Source: Pictodentalium vernedei (Eukaryota > Mollusca > Scaphopoda > Dentaliida > Dentaliidae). Taken from it: a stretch of 64,000 bases of DNA. The stretch lies in the NCBI GenBank assembly GCA_031216915.1, contig CM062294.1:387119217-387183216 (forward strand), written 5' to 3'. Positions 57,801 through 64,000 of this stretch are shown here, in pieces. Made by a program: the position numbers and the translations under genes. The notes beneath the pieces are model-generated. The model ran no database searches. It was not told where the DNA came from and worked only from the letters and a program-made list of their open reading frames with translations. The first letter of the stretch is position 1, and every line of letters begins with the position of its first letter.

Positions 57801-58158
57801 CACTAAGTTCAAATTCGGGCTTCTATAGTGACCAAATATTACTTGAAACAGATCCACCCCATAATGCTGTATACCAAATATCAAATGATTCTGCCCACTT
57901 ATGCTGGAGAAGAAGATTTTTTAGTAATTTCTGTAATATACATAGGGAGCTATCGGAGTTATGCCCCTATGGAGCCCCTAGTGGGCATGTCCATTTCATT
58001 TGAACAAACTTGAATTGACATATGATAATGAACATCCATACCAAGTTTCGAGCAAATCGACCTAGCGGTTTCAGAAGAGAAGACGTTTGAAAAAAGTTCA
58101 CGGTGATGGACGGACGACGGATGGCAAGTGATATGTTGAGCTCCCTTCAGTGAGCTAA
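54885..58158 (+). mobile_element. Family F element, copy 4, fused multiple copies
   Basis: Starts ACAAGGGGCCTTAATCGCTC and ends CTCCCTTCAGTGAGCTAA. Inside, the distinctive 3' module (TTTCGAGCAAATCGACCTAG, then GAAAAAAGTTCACG and a GACGGACG tract) occurs three times, near 56320, 57280 and 58050. After the first two the sequence returns to core units at GATTTGAACAAACTTGAATC. All minus-strand frames of about 110 residues here are repeat shadows. Confidence 0.85.
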
Positions 58159-58267
58159 AAACTGAAAATAAACTGAAATTGTGCTTGCATGAAGCGAAAT
58201 GTATCAAAATCATCTATTATGGCCCCAATTATATGATAACCAGTTTGAATAATGCTTTGATGGGACC

Positions 58268-58351
58268 TTTATTTCTTTGAATTCACATGAAAATGGTCTG
58301 AAAGACCATTTTCATTTTCAGACCATTTTCATGCGAATTCAAAGAAATAAA
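58268..58351. repeat. Long hairpin, 36-bp arms, 12-base loop
   Basis: Arms 58268-58303 and 58316-58351 are reverse complements with one mismatch. It stands in otherwise unique sequence between families F and I. Confidence 0.95.
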
Positions 58352-58504
58352 AAATTTTTTAAAAATTCGAAAAAGACTGAAATCCGATATACGGATAACT
58401 AGATATCACGGAGATGGAATCCATCTCTGCAGACCCCGCAGCAACTAACCGATGTTAGGTATAAACTGATGTGAAACGTAATACTAAAATATTTCAAGCA
58501 ATAG

Positions 58505-59400
58505 GTAAAATCTGATTAAAATTCCTTCCCGGACACGAACTTGTCAGAAAAAAACCCAAATTCTGAATAATTTGACCTTGAGGTCAAACTTCAAGGTCAA
58601 AGCATGGCAACCTTGGTACGCGACACATCGTCTTGAGATAATATACCCACATACCAAATATCAAAACCCTATCTATTAAGGGAAAAAAGCAGCCCAGACA
58701 CGAACTTGTCAGAAAAAAAAAAATCTGAATAATTTGACCTTGAGGTCAAACTTCAAGGTCAAAGCATGGCAACCTTGGTACGCGACATGTCGTCTTCAGA
58801 TAATCTACCCACATACCAAATATCAAAACCCTATCTATTAAGGGAAAAAAGTTACAGCCCGGACACAAACTTGTCAGAAAAGAACCGCGAATTCTGAATA
58901 ATTTGACCTTGAGGTCAAAGTTCAAGGTCAAAGCATGGCAACCATGGTACGCGACACATCGTCTTGGGATAATCTACCCACATACCAAATATCAAAACCC
59001 TATCTATTAAGGGAAAAAAGTTACAGCCCGGACACAAACTTGTCAGAAAAGAACCGCGAATTCTGAATAATTTGACCTTGAGGTCAAAGTTCAAGGTCAA
59101 AGCATGGCAACCTTGGTACGCGACACATCGTCTTGAGATAATTTACCCACATACCAAATATCAAAACCCTATCTATTAAGGGAAAAACGTTACAGCCCGG
59201 ACACGAACTTGTCAGAAAAGAACCCCAAAAACGGAATAATTTGACCTTGAGGTCAAAGTTCAAGGTCAAAGCATCGCAACCTTGGTACGCGGCACATCGT
59301 CTTGAGATAATATACCCACATGTCAAATATCAAAACCTTATCTATTAAGAGAGAAAGATTACAGACCAGACGCACGGACAGAGCAATCACTATAGGGCGT
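58505..59400 (+). repeat. Family I tandem repeat, five 165-169-bp units
   Basis: The start of GGACACGAACTTGTCAG recurs at about 58534, 58699, 58864, 59033 and 59202. Each unit has TTTGACCTTGAGGTCAA followed by TTCAAGGTCAAAGC. The near-identical minus-strand 61-residue frames 169 bases apart are shadows of it. It ends in CAGACGCACGGACAGAGC and a GGGCGTCTGCCTCACGGCG tail. Confidence 0.85.
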
Positions 59401-59427
59401 CTGCCTCACGGCGACACACTCTCATTA

Positions 59428-59553
59428 ATACCAAGTATCATTAATATCCTTCAAGGTCATCAAAAGTTCTGAGCCGGACAAGACTTGTGTATATTCGGAT
59501 ATGGGTATGTGAACTTGAACTAAGTCTGTGATCTTGACCTTGTAGACGGGCAT
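59428..59553 (+). repeat. Family H, single unit
   Basis: Matches units at 53070-53575 (AAGTATCATTAATATCC ... GATCTTGACCTTGTAGAC) and is cut where a hAT-like end begins. Confidence 0.8.
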
Positions 59554-62516
59554 TAGAGATGCACAGTATTCAAATTTCAATACCTGTATTGGTATTGAAA
59601 AAAAATACCACGATATACCGGTGTATCAAAGGCCAGTTCAGAATCTGAGCGAAGACGCCAAAGTTATCAGTGCCTGTGACTGATGGTCACTGATACTTTT
59701 GATGCGTTCAGATTGCTTAACTAATTACACATAAACAGGGGCAAAATTTTGACGCAAATCTGCAAATCGAGATGCATAGATTCGCCGAACTCTCCAAGTA
59801 CGTGAATCTTAGAAGATTCATGTGAAAAAATAGTTTTTGATTGTGGAACACTTGTTACTTTCGGCTTTATGGCTATTTCATGACTGCAATCACTACCTTA
59901 TGTTCAGCTGCAACCAATATCTTGAATAAAGCATTTTTTTACAAACATGCACAGCATTATTTTTTTTTTAAATCACATCACAGAGACAGCTCAGGCATGA
60001 GAGAAAACAATTAAGTGCCATGACTTTTTTTGTTTGAAAAAAAATATCTCGCAATTTGTCACTGTAGTGTTTATTTTTCCTTTGTTCACGAATATCAATT
60101 AATACAGCTGTTTTGAGTGTGTGTGCACTTTGCACCCTGCATTTTCCTCCCCATTGTTTGGTTTTTCTTATGACCTATTGTATTTTAAGTGTTGATAGAT
60201 ATGGTCAGTGGTATGTTTGTGTTAGTAATTAATGTTCATTTAAGCGGCCATTATTAATGTCTGAATAGATTATTATTGTGCAGGCTTCCCTTTCCATACC
60301 CCCAAAATTGCACCTAATGTGATGCGAGGTTAGCACAGTTCTTAAAGGGTTAAGATATAAATACTAGGTTTATTTGAATTCATTATTAATTTGTGAGATA
60401 ACATCTGTAAAAAAAAGAAATATTTGAATTTACAGAAAAAATAGTTAAGTTTCAGATAGCTGGTTGTCATTGTTTTAAAACTGGTACGAAAAGTGACAGG
60501 GACATCCAACCCACATCTTCACTGCCATGGAACAGATTATTAATATTCATAACTTCTAAGTTCACAATGACAGTGTTGATGCAAAGTTGATCAACTTGGC
60601 TTCAGGTTTTATCTGTTTTTGAGAGGGATTGAATAAAATAAAGCAAACACTCCCTATAATGATTTTGTGAGTAATTTTATTATCCACATGGGAAAACGTG
60701 AGATGACCTACACAAATGTGTCAAAGTATTCATTCCCTGCATTTGATGCACTCACGAAATATTCAACTTTCAGTTTCAGATTGCTGGTATGTGTATACTT
60801 ATTTGTAACTCATGTAACTTACACAGCTCAAATACGCTACACACTGTGTTTTCCTTGGTCGAATGAGGATTGATTGACATGGACTTCATAACAGGAGTTG
60901 TCAGTCTGGGAGAAGTTTCAAGTAGTATTCATCGGTTTTCTATGATTGATAGTGCTGAAATGGTTGGCCCATTTTTGTAACCGGCTAACCATCAGGCATA
61001 ACCGGATTTCAACCTGATATCCATTAATTTTAAACACTGGGATTATTGCATTGTCTACACAGCAATATCAGTAAGGAATGGCAAGAAAAAGTTCAAAACA
61101 CTGCCACCTGACTTCAGCAAAACATAAACAAACGAACACCATCGAGTGTCAATGGGAATCGCAAATGTGCAAACGATTGTTAACAATTTATATGACTGAA
61201 ATAGTCCCACATAATAGTGATGATACAATGTAACTGTGGTCACCCTGCATTGCCCGGTCACAAAAACAGGCCTTGCCATTTGAAAATCACAAGGGCGTGA
61301 CATGTGAAAATCACAGCAGCACAGCATTCCATGCTGAACACCTGAAATAAAAATTGCATGTGCAATCTGTTCCCATGTGTGCATATTTGAAGTGAGGGAT
61401 AAATGACATTGATATAAGTTAAGAATTTTCCAATTAGTTTGTAAATGGTAGTTAGGCATGGTTATTAGTAAATTGTATTAGCAAAGAGCCTCTTACCTTG
61501 AGTGGCTTGAATTCGATATGATAATCGGGTAAAAAAATAATCCTAATTTTTTTAATATCTTTTTCTTTTCACTGCTAAGACAAAAGTCGGTCCATGTTTA
61601 CATTTACCTATTCCTCGTAATGAAATTTCTGGCGGGAATATGTTGCGAGTCATGAAAGTGGTGTGGTAAGAAATTATTATATGCCCCATTGACCAAGTGA
61701 CCCTCGTTGTCCGACATTGTTCATTCAAAAACAAATTTTAAAATGTTAAATTTTAAAATAGTTTTTTTTTTTTTTATGACATACGTTCATACTTTTAAAC
61801 AGTTCAATAAAATCAAAACATCTTTTTTCTGAAACACGTTTGTAAAGAACCAAACAGTCAATTTATTTTGAAAGCACCGTTACTCTCACTGAGGGATTTT
61901 TTCAGCATTATAATCTGAAATTAACAACACCTCATCAAAGAGAAGAATGTCAAATTTGTCTGTAGAAGACAATGTTACACTGACAGGCACATGCTCACTG
62001 CTGCTCACGCAGAAAACAACCTGCAGTGCACTAGACTGTTGGCAGTTTGATACACAGTATCAAACATTTATCCGTGACTTGACAGCCAAAGCGACCAAAA
62101 TAACTGTTCATTCAACATTCCAACACCTTAACCCTTTTATGTTACAGCGAGTACACATCATTGTAAATCGACAAATGTTTGGTAGCTTTGACAAAGCTTG
62201 TGTCGGCAAAAGAATTCTAAAGTCTCGCGGTCAAATACTATTTATTTTCCTGATACTATCCCATAAACTATAGGTATAGTGGTTATCCGGTTAACAGCTT
62301 TTCCAACCGGTTACTCCAATAACCAGTTGCAGACGGTTATCCGGCTAACTGTTTCAGCACTAATGAATGACATTTATACATCGACTTCAGCTTTGATAAT
62401 TTGATATAATCCTGTATCTTACAATATACCGGTAGTTTTAAAATAATACTGGTATTCAGTCAGTATCATTCTCAATACTGGTAATTACCAGTTTACCGGT
62501 ATACCGTGCAGCCCGA
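59554..62516. mobile_element. Possible hAT-like element, outer
   Basis: The left end TAGAGATGCACAGTAT and the inverse of the right end, CGGGCTGCACGGTAT, match at about 11 of 15 positions. Both are followed by ATACCGG-rich subterminal sequence (59620 and 62400-62505). No target duplication and no transposase frame found. The interior holds a better-supported hAT element. Confidence 0.45.
60950..62362. mobile_element. hAT element, non-autonomous, 1.4 kb
   Basis: Perfect 11-bp inverted ends TAGTGCTGAAA (60950-60960) and TTTCAGCACTA (62352-62362). The 8-bp flanks ATGATTGA and ATGAATGA differ at one base. Subterminal CCGG(C/T)TAAC motifs occur at both ends. The interior frames (61055-61459 minus, 61947-62273 plus) show no transposase motif. 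Confidence 0.75.
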
Positions 62517-63762
62517 ACAGCTTCCCTGGTAAAGTGAGGTTAGGATTTTCCAGTTTTCGGAAATACTGAAATTGGCAGCTTCCACCCTTTACCACAAACA
62601 GTGATCTATTTAACCAACTTTGTGAAGAATCCTGCACTGCTCATTGACTCTTCTATCATTTCAAGGCTCTTCCCGGTGTTATGAATCACCAAAAAAGGAC
62701 CGAAATGGACCTCTGTTATAACAATAACAGCACCCACCCTGCCTGATGCCCACACCTCTGCTGTGATGGATGGATGTTGGGAAGATGAAAAAAACATTTC
62801 TTACCTTCGTATATGTCAAGGAAAGATAATTTGACTAATCTGGGGAACTTGACTGGAAGGATTTACGTGAAAAACACTGGCACAGATGTTGATCACGAAG
62901 TTGTATAATGGTCTTCGATTCTGCCTCAGGCAATTAATCATTCTTGTTGGGCCGTTAATAAACTTTGCCATCCTCCATAATCATGTTATTGTTATATTAT
63001 TATTGACCCACCAAGAATGATTAAGAGCATTTGGCATATTAACGTCCCTTGGCTCCACCTCAATCTGACCACTAATACAAGCCTCTCAATGAGTGAAATG
63101 AGGGCGAGTGATTCATCACTCTCCTATTTCTAATATTAGGTGAGTTATGGCGAGTGGTCTAATGAACTGAATGGTATTTTCTACTCAATTTACAATATTT
63201 GAGGTGAGTGACAATTTACTGACAAATCACTCACCTGTTGTTCATTTTAGGCGAGTAGAGATGAGAGGCGAGTGTTCACTCGCCATTCCTTGAGAGGCCT
63301 GCTAATACAAAGTCCTGTTGACCACTGGCTGCTAATCCTTCCTGTTGGACCATTAATAAACCCTCACAACCTCCAAAATCCTGTTATTGTTATAACAGAG
63401 GTCTGTTTCGGTCCGGTTTCAGTGATTCATCACACCCTTTTCTTTGAGAGCAAAAAGCACTGACACTCAACTTATTATCTGATTTTTATCAATTTTAATA
63501 AAATATATATTATATTATCAATACTAAAAAAAAAGTACAGGTATGACACTTCCCAGATCGAAATTTTCAACAATCTCTAAAACAGCGAATACCTCATCGA
63601 TCTCGCTCAAATAAACGACAAAATGTCATGTAATTCGCAGAGCCACTGAGATTTTAAGCCCAAGATTAACAAAATTTTACTTTTATTTGCATTTTTTTCA
63701 CTTTTTATTGACTGAATCGAGAGAGTCGGCTATCCACGGCAGCTGTTATCCGGTAACCGAGC
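62517..63762. other. Right-flank sequence with inverted repeats
   Basis: 62681-62730 and 63381-63430 are reverse complements (about 44 of 50). Between them TTAATCATTCTTGTTGGG (62934) pairs with CCCACCAAGAATGATTAA (63007-63024). A GCGAGTG-rich stretch spans 63100-63290. No gene called. Confidence 0.6.
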
Positions 63763-63860
63763 AATGAATGTCACGCCGCACATTCATTGGTCAATATAAA
63801 ATTCTACATATTATTTTCACTCTAAATATATCTCATAGTCAACAATGAAAACGTGGTCAG
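63763..63860 (+). promoter_or_regulatory. Candidate core promoter
   Basis: An inverted CCAAT box (ATTGG, 63786-63790) sits 4 bases before TATAAA (63795-63800), about 80 bases upstream of the ATG at 63882. AATGAATGT...ACATTCATT just upstream is a small palindrome. This is only spacing-based support. Confidence 0.3.
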
Positions 63861-63881
63861 TAAATTGCAGTTCATTTGAAG

Positions 63882-64000
63882 ATGTCTCATTCAGAAATCG
63901 AAATTGCTGCTGAAAAAAGCCATAAGGTTATAATAACTGGACAGGCTGGTGTGGAAAAAACATTTTACCTCAATAAAATCAACATTGGACTGACACATAT
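63882..64000 (+). CDS. Start of a P-loop protein, possibly PIF1-like helicase (cut by window edge)
   Basis: An ATG at 63882 opens a frame to the window end (39 codons): MSHSEIEIAAEKSHKVIITG then QAGVEKTFYLNKI. The string GQAGVEKT fits a Walker A loop, GxxGxxK[ST], though the Gly usual before Lys is Glu. ITGQAGxGKTFxLNKI after an AAExxHxV lead is how PIF1-type helicases (including those in Helitrons and repeat expansions in invertebrates) begin. An upstream ATG at 63845 is in another frame and stops at 63911. Only the P-loop is visible, so the family is a guess. Confidence 0.45.
   Translation, partial: MSHSEIEIAAEKSHKVIITGQAGVEKTFYLNKINIGLTH

Noticed and set aside
58746-59326. Three near-identical minus-strand frames of about 61-80 residues spaced 169 bases
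   Set aside because: They follow the period of tandem repeat I exactly and have no domain. They are repeat shadows, not a gene family.

Overview
The window is an animal nuclear genome, most likely a mollusc and probably a bivalve. I infer this from the repeats: many families of tandem 155-170 bp core units followed by a tetranucleotide ACGG/ACCG-type microsatellite and a short terminal hairpin. This is the layout described for bivalve 'pearl' elements and related Helitron/Helentron derivatives. Almost all of the 64 kb is transposable-element sequence. No rRNA or tRNA gene, operon or CRISPR array was seen.

Host gene. Two spliced exons on the minus strand (22298-22402, then 1225-1327) encode consecutive parts of the N-terminal region of ZC3H15 (DFRP1/LEREPO4), with matching phase and GT/AG borders. 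The intron between them is about 20.9 kb. It holds non-coding element families called A to F and K here, piggyBac-type TTAA MITEs and other inverted-repeat elements. The exons with the CCCH zinc fingers would lie left of coordinate 1. The first coding exon was not found. A second possible gene start is at the extreme right edge (63882-64000), where an open frame contains a Walker-A-like P-loop and may be PIF1-helicase-like.

Region by region. 1-22.3 kb: exon 3 and the repeat-filled intron. 22.4-28.1 kb: mostly unique sequence with a TTAA MITE, a hAT MITE with a perfect 8-bp target duplication, and a 541-bp tandem duplication. 28.1-41.6 kb: a decayed pogo/Tigger-like transposase gene split into three pieces by element J (itself interrupted by element F) and by a 7.3-kb DIRS-type tyrosine-recombinase retrotransposon with inverted ends (itself interrupted by array G). 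42.0-52.7 kb: an L2/CR1-like LINE split by a younger LINE on the opposite strand, which carries ORF1 and a nearly intact ORF2 plus a remarkable poly-G minisatellite. 53-59.5 kb: arrays H, F and I and a tRNA-derived SINE. 59.5-62.5 kb: nested hAT-like elements. 62.5-64 kb: inverted repeats, a candidate core promoter and the P-loop reading frame.

The main interest is the order of nested insertions, which can be read from interrupted reading frames and one empty-site comparison. Also notable are a common layout shared by about ten unrelated repeat families (similar core length, microsatellite, hairpin, CTAA end), and nuclear-receptor half-site palindromes within several of the core units.
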